A stretch of DNA of 64,000 bases from Paracentrotus lividus (taxonomy: Eukaryota > Echinodermata > Echinoidea > Camarodonta > Echinidae): contig CALNVZ010002143.1 in the NCBI GenBank assembly GCA_940671915.1, forward strand, positions 268,676-332,675, given 5' to 3'. Positions within the stretch are counted from its first letter, which is position 1. Every line of letters starts with the position of its first letter. Below, in pieces: positions 10,626-22,240 of the stretch. Below the pieces are notes generated by a model. That model was not told the origin of the DNA, ran no database searches, and saw only the letters and a program-made list of their open reading frames with translations. The position numbers and the translations under genes were made by a program.

Positions 10626-12528
10626 TAAACTTTTATTAACGATCATATAGAATTAAACGTAAAGGAATTTTTAACACAGGTCCACAGGTCGTGGGTTCGA
10701 ATCCCGCCCGGGCAGCCTAATGATTTTTTTTCTAGCTGTCTGGTTCCAATATCTATTACACAGCAGTTGCGTGTGTTTCTACCCTTTGCACTGTCTTTCT
10801 ACGTTGGAGAAATGAATAAATTATTGCCTATCGTTGAATTGTTCTCAAAACTTCTGACCATGTCAACGTTGTCCAACATTTCAGTCAAGTCCCGTTCGTT
10901 AGCATTTTGCTAAATATAAACCCGTTCTCTTATTTTTTTTCCTTTTAAACTCTACAATACATGTCAACTTTACATTATCAAAATGTAATGACTTTTTTAT
11001 TTCATCTTATATATATGATGTTAACCATTGTTTCAAAGTTCCTAGTTCCATGTCTGTTTGGGATGTCGTGTCGATAATCCCTCCGTTCTTTCCCTGTTTT
11101 TCTTTGTCCAGTCATCAATCCTTCGTTGTCATGCAGTTTGACCCGTCCATCTCAGAAGGGTATAAAAAGAAAAATAAAACCCTCTGATACAGCAAACCAC
11201 AATTTCTCATGATTCAATCCCTAAAGTTCTTTTGTCTTTCAACATAAGATCAATAAAACACTTGACCATGTTCCATGGTTTCTGCGCCTTGATACACCAG
11301 GTGCAGTTGCCATACCTATTTGTTACGTGTCTACATATCGAACTCCATGGACAATGTTCAAATCCTATTGGTTTAAAAACGTTATAATCCCTACTATACT
11401 AACATCCATAACGTTATGGCGTCATCTTCCATGACCTTCCATCCTCATATCCTATTTTCATATCCATACATTTATGAAATCATCTTCCATTGTCACACAA
11501 TCCTCATAATCCATATTTTTTATCCATATTCTATATCATTATTAATAATCTCCTTGATTATATACCTTTGTTCAAATTCATTTTTCATCATTTAATTTCC
11601 ATAATGCAATATTCGATTGTTCTTGGGATCATATACATATTTTATGATTCATATTTTCATATTTCCATGTTCCTTTGTTCTCTAGGGGATTGCATATTTT
11701 AATCGGATTATATGTAATATTTTATTGTTTAGAACATCTTGAGGTATTTATGAGGATAGATGTACACTATACTACTGTGACACTCCTTCCACTGAGCCAG
11801 CACATCGTATTGTCCTATTATGTGGATTTCCACGGGTCAGATTGCCCAAGGGGGTAATTGTCGCGGAATCCTATGGCCTCAAAGCATGTGACCTTTTCAA
11901 CCCTAGATGCCTTTTTGACCCCATTATCCTAAATATTATATTACACAGCGAACTATCGCCCCCCGTGGACAATCGGACCTGCGGACTATCGGACTCGCGA
12001 ACTAACGGGCGGGTTGTAGCCGTTTAACTGATGCAGACATAGGTTAAACCTACCCCGCCGACACTGGGTCAACTAACCCACACCTGTAATCTTTTTATTA
12101 ATTCGGGTGGATAGTCTTATGAAACACACATTTTATGATTAAATAGGGTTAATAAGGTTAGAATTAATTTGATATATAATGATACTCCTTTCAATTGTTA
12201 TCCGTTAAATTTTTAAGATAAGCTTAAAGCTTATAGTCATGTATCAAACTAATCATGCATAGTTCCTGTACTATTATCTAACAATATATGAAAGCATTAC
12301 AAATTTAAAAATGATCATGACGGTGACCTTTTTAGAGGGGGTGACTCAACTAGCCAACTGGCTAAACTGTGTTTCCGTTTCCCCTAGTAGTAATAAAATT
12401 TATTAAGACAGAGAAGAAGGAGACAAAAATACGCCTACAACATTACCTGATATTATAATAATGAACTCACGTGGTGCATTAATTAGCAGAGTTCCAGAAT
12501 TATCGATGGAGAATTTAAAAACGGCGAG
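10612..12528. repeat. 1.9 kb tandem unit, copy 1
   Basis: Starts at GGTAAGGTCTAAGGTAA and ends near GAATTTAAAAACGGC. It is followed directly by a second copy in the same order. It holds a tRNA-like B box (GGTTCGAATCC, about 10693-10703), an AT-rich body with TCATATCCATA-type words, and near 11970-12025 a short piece of the TAGTCCGCGGG iterated family (GCGGACTATCGGACTCGCG). No protein was recognised. Differences from copy 2 are mostly one- or two-base indels, many in short homopolymers. Confidence 0.85.
10665..10860. repeat. tRNA-derived SINE piece (within tandem unit copy 1)
   Basis: CACAGGTCGTGGGTTCGAAT followed by CCCGCCCGGGCAGCC is a tRNA-like B-box region. The body AGCTGTCTGGTT, CACAGCAGTTGCGTGTG and CGTTGGAGA matches the fuller copy at 30497-30726. 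The A-box half is missing here. Confidence 0.65.
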
Positions 12529-12532
12529 CTAA

Positions 12533-14480
12533 GGTAAGGTCTAAGGTAATCCTTTATTAACATCATTAGAATTAAACGTAAAGGAATTTTTAACACAGGT
12601 CCACAGGTCGTGGGTTCGAATCCCGCCCGGGCAGCCTATGATTTTTTTTTCATAGCTGTCTGGTTTCAATATCTATTACACAGCAGTTGCGTGTGTTTCT
12701 ACCTATTTGCATGGTTTCTACCGTTGGAGACAAATGGATAAATTAATTGCCTATCGTTAGAATTGTTCTCAAATTCTTTGTGTAACGTTGTCAATCAATT
12801 TCATCAAGTGCCCGTCGCTTAGCATTTTGTAAATATATAACCCGTTCTCTTTTTTTTTTCCTTTTTAACTTCGTTGTCAACAGTCTCCATCAAGTACATG
12901 TCAATTAACATTATCAAAATGTAATGACTTTTATTTATTTCATATAATATGATGTAACCATTGTTTCAAAGTTCCTAGTTCATGTCTGTTTGGGATGTCG
13001 TGTCGATAATCCCTCCGTTCCTTCCCCTGTTTTTCTTTGTCCAAGTCATCAATCCTTCCGTTGTCATGCAGGTTTTGACCCGTCCATCTCCAAAGGGTAT
13101 AAAAAAGAAAAATAAAACCCCTCTGATACAGCAAATACCACAATGGTCTCATGATTCATCCCTAAAGTTCTTTGTCTTTCAACATAGATCAATAAAACAC
13201 TTGACCATGTCTCCATGGGTTTCGCGCCTTGATACACCAGGTGCAGTTGCCATACCTATTTGTTCATGTCTAACATATCGAACTCCATGACATGTTCAAA
13301 TCCTATTGTTTAAAACGTTATAATCCCTATTACAACATCCATAACGTTATGGCGTCATCTTCCATTGACCTTCCATCCTCATCATCCATATTTTCATATC
13401 CATACATTTATGAAATCATCTTCCATTGTCAACCAATCCTCATAATCCATATTTTTTATCCATATTTATATCATATTTAATAATCTCCTTGAGTTATAAT
13501 CCTATTGTTCAAAAATTCATTTTTCATCATTTATATTTCCATAATGCATATTTCGATTGTTCTTGGGATCATATTACATATTTTATGATTCATATTTTCA
13601 TATTTCCATGTTCCTTTGTTCTCTAGGGGATTGATATTTATAATCGGATTATATGTAATATTTTTATTGTTTAGAACAATTGAGGTATTTATGAGGATAG
13701 ATGTACACCTATACTACTGTGGACACTCTATCCACTGAGCCAGCACATCGGTATTGTCCTTGTGGTGGATTTCCAGGGTCGATTGCCCAAGGGGGTAATT
13801 GTCGCGGAATCCTATGGCCTCAAAGCATGTGACCTTTTCAACCCTAGATGCCTTTTTGACTCAAACCCTAGATGCCTTTTTGACCCATTATCCAAAATAT
13901 ATAATTACACAGCGAACTATCGCCCCCCCCCCGTGACAATCGGACCTGCGGACTATCGGACTCGCGAACTAACGGGCGGGTTGTAGCCGTTTAACTGATG
14001 CAGACATAGGTTAAACTACCCCGCCGACACTAGGGTCAACTAAACCCACACTGTAATCTTTTATTAATTCGGGTGGACTAGTCTTATGAAACACAACATT
14101 TTATATTATAATAGGGTTAATAAGGTTAGAATTAATTTGATATATAAGATACTCCTTTAATTGTTATCCGTTAATTTTAAGATAGCTTAAAGCTTATAAT
14201 CATGTATCAACTATCATGCATAGTTCTGTACTATTATGTAACCAATATATGAAAGCATTACAAATTTAAAAATGATCATGACGGTGACCTTTTTAGAGGG
14301 GGTGACTCAACTAGCCAACTGGCTAAACTGTGTTTCCGTTTCCCTAGTATAATAAATTTATTAAGACAGAGAAGAAGGAGACAAAATACGCCTAAAACAT
14401 ACCTGATATTATTAATATGAACTCACGTGGTCATTAATTAGCAGAGTTCCAGAATTATCGATGGGAGAATTTAAAACGGC
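12533..14480. repeat. 1.9 kb tandem unit, copy 2
   Basis: Repeats copy 1 from the same start word to GAATTTAAAACGGC. It carries the same SINE piece (about 12585-12790) and the same GCGGACTATCGG fragment (about 13935-13985). One real-looking difference is a 24 bp local duplication of AACCCTAGATGCCTTTTTGA near 13850-13885. Otherwise the two copies are co-linear, with scattered small indels. Confidence 0.85.
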
Positions 14481-14828
14481 TGATCATCCGCACCAGCCAA
14501 ACAGCATGATGAGGATATTTGTAAACATCCGCGACTGGGATTCCTGGACTAGGGAACCATCCTTCTGACCGGAAACACGCCGAACATATTTCGATGTGGA
14601 CGTACAGATGTACGTTATGCCGGTAATGGGGTAAAAATAACAAATAAAATAAATAAATAACAGCATCAACCTGGTTAAGACGTGAATATTGGTAATTACT
14701 ATATCTAAAACATATGGGCTGAATTATTATTTTTTTTTCTTATATTATAGCCTAAAGTATAATATTTTTCATGAATATAAAAATAAACAATATAATAACC
14801 AAATTGTTATTGAAAGTCACTTAAGTAG
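14481..14828. other. AT-rich stretch without recognised gene
   Basis: Mostly AT-rich DNA between the tandem unit and the Tc1-like block; nothing recognised. Confidence 0.4.
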
Positions 14829-15257
14829 GAGGGTAGACCGGGGACAATTGTAACAACTTTTTTCAATTTGACCGCAATTATTAGGCCGCAACATTTGCAA
14901 TTTTCATGGCCCAAAATATTTGTACATTTTCACAAACATCGGTTTTTAAGGGAGGTTTATAACATGTTGTGGGGGTCTTCTTTCGGCTTCCAGTGCAGCC
15001 ATCAACCTTTTTGGCATACTTGTCGACAAATTTAGCACTCATTTTACCTCCAAAACATTCCAAGTGCGCTGGGAGCGTTGTCCTGGAGCTGCTGGAAGTT
15101 GGATGGTCAGTCTAGAGGGCGCTGTCCCTTTCAGAATCATTCTCATGTGCTAAATTGGGATTAATCTGGGCCTGCAAGTGCCCTTTCGTTGAGCTTAAAT
15201 TAGTCTGTGAATTATTACTTTTATCATGGTTTGCTGTGTACTTGGGGTCATTGTTAT
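14829..15257 (-). mobile_element. Tc1-like element, left fragment: transposase C-terminus and 3' end
   Basis: The minus strand reads NNDPKYTAN at the LTR junction, matching the DNDPKHTA block around the second catalytic Asp of Tc1 transposases. It then runs toward the MSAKFVDKYAKKVDG block and the element end. The outer end reads TA, then GACCGGGGACAATTGTAAC, mirrored at 26985-27004. The coding frame is decayed. The fragment is separated from its N-terminal part (24959 onward) by the LTR element. It also contains an uninterrupted GGACAGCGCCCTCT site (15118-15130, reverse strand), the empty version of the MITE site at 25717. Confidence 0.75.
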
Positions 15258-16296
15258 TGTTGACGGAGTAGGAATACCTCTGGCCTGTCACTAATTGGCC
15301 TAATAGAAGTTGAAAATGTTTCTTATTGTGAACAAAAGATGTGTTCATGCTAGAGTGAACAAGCCCTTGGACATGCTACATGTATATAGACTTTCACTGT
15401 ACAAGCCATTGATATCTGTATGAGCTAGGTGTGGCAGTTGATTAACTCCCTGATGGAGGAGCTGAAGTTTTTCCATGGAAATAGTTAAATAATGTAAGTA
15501 CAAAATATGACATTTGATGATTTTAGCTAGGATGTAAAGGAATTACAATGCTAGATTAAATATATTACTTTGAACCATTATAAATTGAATAAGATGTGTA
15601 TATAGAAAGGAAAGCAAATTGAAAAGTTGAAAGTGTACAATGTGCATTTGAGTTAAATTCATTATTATCTTACTTATATGCTGTTGCAATGTTTAATGGT
15701 ATTTGGATTATTTTCTGTAATTCTTGATGTTGTATTAACAGAGAAATTTTGATCTTTAAAAATGAAAGTGACCTTGTTATTTAAAGATACATGTCATACT
15801 GATGCTAAATGTGATTTTCTCTGAAGAAAAATACTTCTTTCTTGCTTAAGGCTAGGATATTACTTACTTCGTTCATAATGAAGAATCATATTATCTGTGG
15901 TGGATTGTGAAAGTGATAAATTGTTTGAATTGAAGACTAATACTTTTCAAAGAGATATTTACATACATGTACAATATTTGCGAAGTAAATTATTCACAGT
16001 GGAGGATAGATGTACATTTTTAAGAGGATAAATCTCCTTTTCTGTTATGAATAGTTCTTGTTAGTTTGCTAGGAACATTAATTAGTCCTTAATAATTTTA
16101 ACTCTGTTGTCAAGGTAACTTGATATATTATATGATATTGCTATTTGATGCTAATTGTAATTCTCCTTTTGTTTGTTACAGAGTGGTCTCTTCTACCCTC
16201 TTTTGTTGTTGTGGAAATGACACAATAAAGTGTTGGCCAATATACCCAGTAGAACTGTGAACCCGATTTGTTTGACTCTTAGTCCATTCCCTCACA
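15258..16296 (+). repeat. 5' LTR of the Ty3/Gypsy element
   Basis: About 1,039 bp. It ends in CCCTCACA, the mirror of the TGTGAGGG start seen in the 3' copy; its own first bases are slightly diverged (TGTTGACGG). An AATAAAG poly(A) signal lies near 16224. Alignment by eye with the 3' LTR shows mainly small indels. Confidence 0.9.
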
Positions 16297-16320
16297 ATTG
16301 GTAGTACGGATGGGGTGCAG
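16297..16320 (+). other. Putative primer-binding site of the Ty3/Gypsy element
   Basis: Immediately after the 5' LTR comes TTGGTAGTACGGATGGG. A TGG start one or two bases past the LTR is usual for tRNA-primed elements. The priming tRNA was not identified. Confidence 0.45.
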
Positions 16321-16331
16321 GATCTTCACAG

Positions 16332-17303
16332 GTGACGAAGAACTATTGGCTTGGTCAACAATCAGAGAATAAAATAATCCTTCAACAACGGAAAGAGGTT
16401 CAGACAAAAGAGGGTAGGAAGATGACAACAATGGAGGAAATGCAGAAGGAGTTGGAGAAGCTGACCTTGGAAATGAAGAGCCGTGAAGTATATTTCCCTC
16501 CAAAGGAGAAAAAGATCCGGCCCTTTAGCGGGAAAGACACTATGGATGTAATCTGTTTTGTTGAGGACATCAAGACAGGCATCAAGCTTCGTAAATTCAT
16601 AGGGGAGAGTGCCATCAACTATGTTCTGGCACATTTAGAGGGACCCGCGAGGCAGGAAGTTCAGCACCGCTCTGATTCTGAAAAGAAGGACGCTGAAGCA
16701 ATACTGAACATACTACTGGATGCTTTTGGAGATAAGCGAACTGTTAGCCAACTGATACGTGACCTGTATAATCGAATCCAAATGGAAGAGGAGTCGGTGG
16801 CTCAGTACGGGTATGCTCTACTTGCTCTCACCACACAGATACAACGCAAACCAGATGCCCCTGAAATACAAAGTATTCTCAAAGAACAATTCAGGGTAGG
16901 GCTAATTGACCCAGTGCTACGCAGAGAAGTGAAGCGTTTGACAAAAGAGAAGCCGGAACTGTCCTTCCTAAAAATACGAGACTGGGCCGTAGAGATGGAT
17001 GAGGAGGAGAAAGGTGGTTACTCTCGCAAGAAAAAATGTACTTCTAATCAAGCAGAGGCTAAGTTGGAGATTGGAAAGATGGTGGAGGGACTTGCTGAGG
17101 CAATTAAAGGACAAACTTTGTTGCTAGATAAAGTTATCGCACAACAGGGTGCCTTCAACTCCCGCTTAGACAGATTGGAACAGGACACCGCAAGGAGAGG
17201 ACGAAGGGACCAAAGCACCGTTGAATGCTATAGATGTCACCAAATGGGACACTATGCCAGACAGTGTAACCAAGCAGCAGTAAACCAACAACAGGGAAAC
17301 TAA
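16332..17303 (+). other. gag part of the Ty3/Gypsy element
   Basis: Encodes a capsid-like helical region rich in charged residues and, at its C-terminus, a single CCHC zinc knuckle (CYRCHQMGHYARQC; spacing C-x2-C-x4-H-x4-C). A capsid followed by one knuckle is typical of Ty3/Gypsy Gag. The N-terminal border is uncertain; a likely start lies near 16422 (MTTMEEMQKELEK). Confidence 0.85.
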
Positions 17304-17410
17304 GTACACCCAGGGCCAGGAGCCAATCCCTGGGTGCTACTCCAGAGAGCTCGACAAGAAATGAACAACCAGGTATCCAATCTCAACCTAAACTTATTGG
17401 AATCTGTCCT

Positions 17411-20400
17411 GTGAGCGACATATCAATGGGTGGAGTACATCTAACATGTACAGTTGACTGTGGCTCGCAAGTGACAACCATTACCACGGATTGTTTCCAG
17501 CGATGTTTTTCAGAGTCATCCCTAAAAGACTTGAATTGGATTTCCCTCAGTGCTGCTAATGGAACAGAAATCCCTTATTCAGGATATTTTGAGACGGACA
17601 TAATCATTGCTGGCATAACTGTTCCAAAAAGAGGTATTCTTGTGACAACTGCATCTAATGAGCCTAAGTACCCTGTTCTACTAGGAATGAATGTTCTGGA
17701 CGGAGTACCCGTGGAGACGATAGCAGCCATAATCGGAAAGGACGCAGCGGATAGAGCTTGTGAGAACCTAGTCAACAAAAAGAATATTGTTGGTCTTGTT
17801 CGTGTTGCTGATAAAGTGAGAATCCCTGCCCGATCTGTGCAGGCGTTAAAGGTGACAGGACCAACTTGTTTAGCACAAACGCCAATGGTTGTTGATCAGA
17901 TTGAACAGACACCCCGAGGTATCGTCCTTAGTCCGACGTTGGCGCACTTACCTCGTGGAAGGATGAGTGTGCAACTATTCAATATGACAGACGAAGATAT
18001 CTTTCTCAAACCTAGAACCCCTATTGGATCTGTTCAAATGGCAGCTGTGGTTGATGACAACAGTGTCCTGTGCCAAAGGGTGGTTGCAAGTGCAGAGGAA
18101 CTTTCGGGGGCGACAAAACTTCTGGAGACACCTGGTTTGTTGTGGGACGGACTTAGTGCAGGGCAGAGACAACAAGCAGAAGCTCTTTTGCTACAACATA
18201 GTGATGTCTTTGCCTCATCTGAGGATGATCTTGGCCACACAAACACAGTCACTCACCGGATTAGAACAATAGATGATGAACCTGTGAAACTTCCTTACAG
18301 GCGTATTCCCCCTTCACAGTTGGAAGAAGTGAGAGAACATATCCGCAAGCTACTGGATAAGAAAGTGATTAAGGAAAGTACAAGTCCTTACGCATCTCCA
18401 ATCGTATTAGTGCGCAAGTCAGATGGTTCATTACGCCTGTGTGTAGACTATCGTAGACTCAACTCGAAGACAAGGAAAGATGCTTATCCAATACCTCGGA
18501 TAGCTGAGTCAATAGATGCTTTGACTGGTGCCAAGTGGTTTTCTACGCTTGGCCTGCTTTCAGGTTACCATCAAGTAGCCATGGATGATAAAGATCAACA
18601 CAAGACAAGCTTTACAACACCCTTCAGTCTATTTGAATACACCCGCATGCCCTTCGGGTTGTGCAATGCGCCAGGAACATTTCGGCGATTGATGCAGATG
18701 TGTTTGGGGGATCAGTTCTTCTCATCTGTCTTGTGTTACCTAGACGATATCCTAGTGTATTCATCCAGCTTTGAACAACAGCTTGAGAGACTTGAGACTT
18801 GTAGACTTCGCAGTCATGGTTTGAAGGTGAAACCTTCAAAATGTCAACTTTTCCGGCCTGAAGTGAAGTACTTAGGTCATAAAGTTTCCAGAGAAGGAGT
18901 GCAAACAAATCCAGACAAAATAGAAGTGGTAAGGAGTTGGCCGACACCAAAGAAACTGAAGGAGCTGCGATCGTTTCTGGGGTTCTGCTCATTCTATCGA
19001 CGGTTTGTGAAATGCTTCTCACAGATTGCTGGCCCTTTGCATAACCTTGTTGCCACCCAAGTTGAGAAGATGAAGGAAAGAAAGACAACACCCTTTGTGT
19101 GGGAACCAGAACATCAAGCCTCTTTTGATGAACTCAAGGAGAAGCTATGTCAACCCCCGATACTTGGCTATGCAGATTTCAAACAACCATTTGAGTTAGA
19201 GGGGGATGCAAGTCTACAGGGGATAGGAGCAGTGTTGTTCCAGAGGCAAGGTGGTGGACGTCGTGTAATAGCTTACGCCAGTCGAACGCTTCGAGGTGCA
19301 GAGAAGACTATGGAAAATTATTCCAGTATGAAGCTAGAGTTACTTGGAATGAAATGGGCAATCACAGAGAAGTTCAGAGAATACCTTGTTGGAAGTCGAT
19401 TCATAGTATTTACTTACAACAACCCGCTGGCCCACCTGAAGACAGTCAAGCTTGGGGCTGTAGAACAACGTTGGGTGAATAACTTGTCTCACTTCAAATT
19501 TGATGTCAAATACAAACCTGGAGTCTCGAACAAGGCAGCAGATGGATTATCTCGCCGACCTCATGCATCACCGGAGCACTTAGAGGCGCCTAATACTTCG
19601 GATGGACTCTGCATGGCCATAGGCGCTACCCGGTTGCCAGATGACCTCCTAGACAGCGAAGTATCTTTCCAGTCTATCCAAGAAAAGGATGATACTTTCA
19701 GCGAGACTGAAGGTATGCTTTTCAGTACCCCTACTCCTTTCCCGAATTATTCAAGAGAACAATTAGAAGAGTTCCAAAGACGAGACCCAACTATCAGCAG
19801 GTTCCGGTACTACTGGGACAGGAAGGAAAAGCTAGACAAGGAGCAGAGGACTGGAGAAAATGAAAATGTAATTCTTCTACTGAGGCAGATGGAAAAGATA
19901 AGAGAGAAGGATGGACTCTTGTACAGAGTGATTGATGACGAAGAAATATGACAATTACTTCTACCCAGGGTCCTCATCCAAGATGTACTAAGGGCTTGCC
20001 ATGACCAAACGGGACATCAAGCTGTGAAACGGACCACAAGTCTGGTTAGAAGTCGATGCTACTGGCCGAGGATGACAAAACACATCAAAGAATGGTGTAC
20101 ACAATGTGATCGATGTGTGAAGGCAAAAAGTCCACCCAAGATACGGGAACCTATGAGGAGTTTGACAGCAACCAGACCAAATGAACTATTGGCTATAGAC
20201 TTTACCCTATTGGAATCTGACTCAACAGGCAAAGAAAATGTTCTGGTAATGACAGATGTGTTTTCTAAGTACTCACTGGCCGTAGCTACCAGGAACCAGA
20301 CGGCAGAAACCACGGCGAAGGTGCTGGTAAGAGAATGGTTCAGCAAATTTGGAGTTCCATGCCGGATCCATTCAGACCAAAGACGTAATTTTGAGTCCTC

Positions 20401-21574
20401 CCTCATTCAAGCACTATGTCGACAATATGGAATCCAGAAATCTCATACGACGCCATATCACCCAGAGGGTAATGGACAGGCAGAAAGATTTAATAGGACA
20501 TTGCATGACTTACTCAAGACACTTCCTGCTGAAAAGAAACGTAGATGGTCAGAGTTCCTGCCGGAAGTACTCTATGCTTACAATGCTACACAACATGCCT
20601 CAACTGGTTTCACTCCTTTCTACATCATGTTTGGGAGGGATCCCATACTTCCTGTTGATTTTCTTCTGGGAGAGGTGGGAGAGGAAGACGCTTCCAATGT
20701 AAATGACTGGTTGGCGAATCACACTAAGACGTTACAGTGGGCTTACCAAAAAGCAGGGGAGAGAATAGCCCATGAAGCTGCGTACCGTAAGAGACATTAT
20801 GACAAGTCTGCTAAAGAGAAACCACTTACAGTCGGCACTAGAGTGTACCTAAGAAGCCATCCGCAAGGAAGACATAAGATTGCTGATGAGTGGCAGTCGA
20901 TAGTATACAAAGTGGTATCACGACCAGGAGAAAAAGCAGTGTATGTCATTGAGAGAGCAGATGGAAGTGGCACCTCACGAACTGTTAACCGGAGGGAACT
21001 AAGGGAGTGCCCAGTAAGAGAAGCAGACTCGGTCACTCACAAAGCAAGACGAAAAAGAACTGTAAATATCCCTCGAGAGCAGACAGACACTTCATCTGAA
21101 GATTCGAGCTCCTCCATTGAAATGGTGAGGGGCCGTCCAATAACATTTCCAATCGAACAGCCTGATTTTATGCCAGACTTTACGCCTATAACAGAAACCA
21201 GTGATGACGACGAACCACGCGAAACCAGTAATGACGACGAACCACCCGAAACCAGTGATGACGACAAACCACCCGAAACCAGTGATGACGACGAACCACC
21301 CGAAACTGAATCCCACTATGACGACGAGCCTTCTTCGCAGGATGAGTCTAGCGTAGAGGATGACCCTCCTTGCCCATCTCCTCGCCGAAGTATGAGGTCG
21401 ACTAAAGGAAAACACAGCAATCCTCTTCATCAACCTCGGACTGCTGTTAAGACAGACTCAATAAGTGTTACTGTTATAATTCCTGATGACCAGGGCCAAC
21501 ACAGTAGACTTTTGATGGACAGACTTCAAAGTGGTATTGATCGCCACTTACAATGGGATGAAACGTTATATTGA
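17411..21574 (+). other. pol part of the Ty3/Gypsy element: protease, RT, RNase H, integrase
   Basis: Domains in order: aspartic protease (VDCGSQVTTI near 17450); reverse transcriptase with LRLCVDYRRLN and the YLDDILVYS catalytic block (about 18430-18760); RNase H (EGDASLQGIGAVLF near 19200); zinc-binding and catalytic integrase (WCTQCDRC, ELLAIDFT, HTTPYHPEGNGQAERFNRTL, about 20000-20520). A C-terminal segment follows (RVYLRSHPQGRHK, VNRRELRECPV). The tail carries an acidic tandem repeat with a 9-residue unit (ETSDDDEPP, about four times, 21196-21305). The domain order excludes Ty1/Copia. Described as a fossil region, not as a working gene. Confidence 0.92.
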
Positions 21575-22228
21575 CTGATAATTTTTCGCGAAAACATTTG
21601 AATATGAAGGAATGAAACTGCTACTTGAAAAACTGCTGAAAAATTATGTTGGAGGAAACATTTTTGAGACTTTAATGATATATTGAAGTGTCCACTGTTA
21701 TCGGAAGATACTGTGTTGAGTTTATATAGAAGAAAAGAAATTGTGACTTTGGATACTGTTACAATGTAATAATCATTTTCCAAGTTTATTATTATTGTAC
21801 ATATCTGAGTCGTCAGTTTATGCTATTTTCACTGTTTGAACAGAAAAACAAAATCAAAACAATTACTCTAACAAGCAAAAAGCAACGAGTAAAGTTTTTG
21901 CAAAAGAATGATTTCCAAATTTCAATTTCATCTGAAAGTACGGATTTTGTCTTAAAGTTTTATTTTTAGACTAAAGTGAGCTAGGAAAATTGGCAACTCA
22001 GATAAAATATATTTGCAAATGTTGGTTCATGTGCCTGAACATATATATGTTTAAGATATGTAATCAAATGAATTTATTAATAGCTTGCACAGGTAAAATA
22101 CTGGTGTTACTTATCTATGAATCATTGGAATTGCAAAGAAAATTGCGAGTATGCATTGTATTATGACTTATAAATATTATGATGATATATATGTACTTAT
22201 AAAAAGTTTGAGGACAAACTATGATTTT

Positions 22229-22240
22229 AGCAGGGGAAAC
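22229..22240 (+). other. Polypurine tract before the 3' LTR
   Basis: AGCAGGGGAAAC directly precedes the TGTGAGGG start of the 3' LTR, the expected position of the plus-strand primer. Confidence 0.65.
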
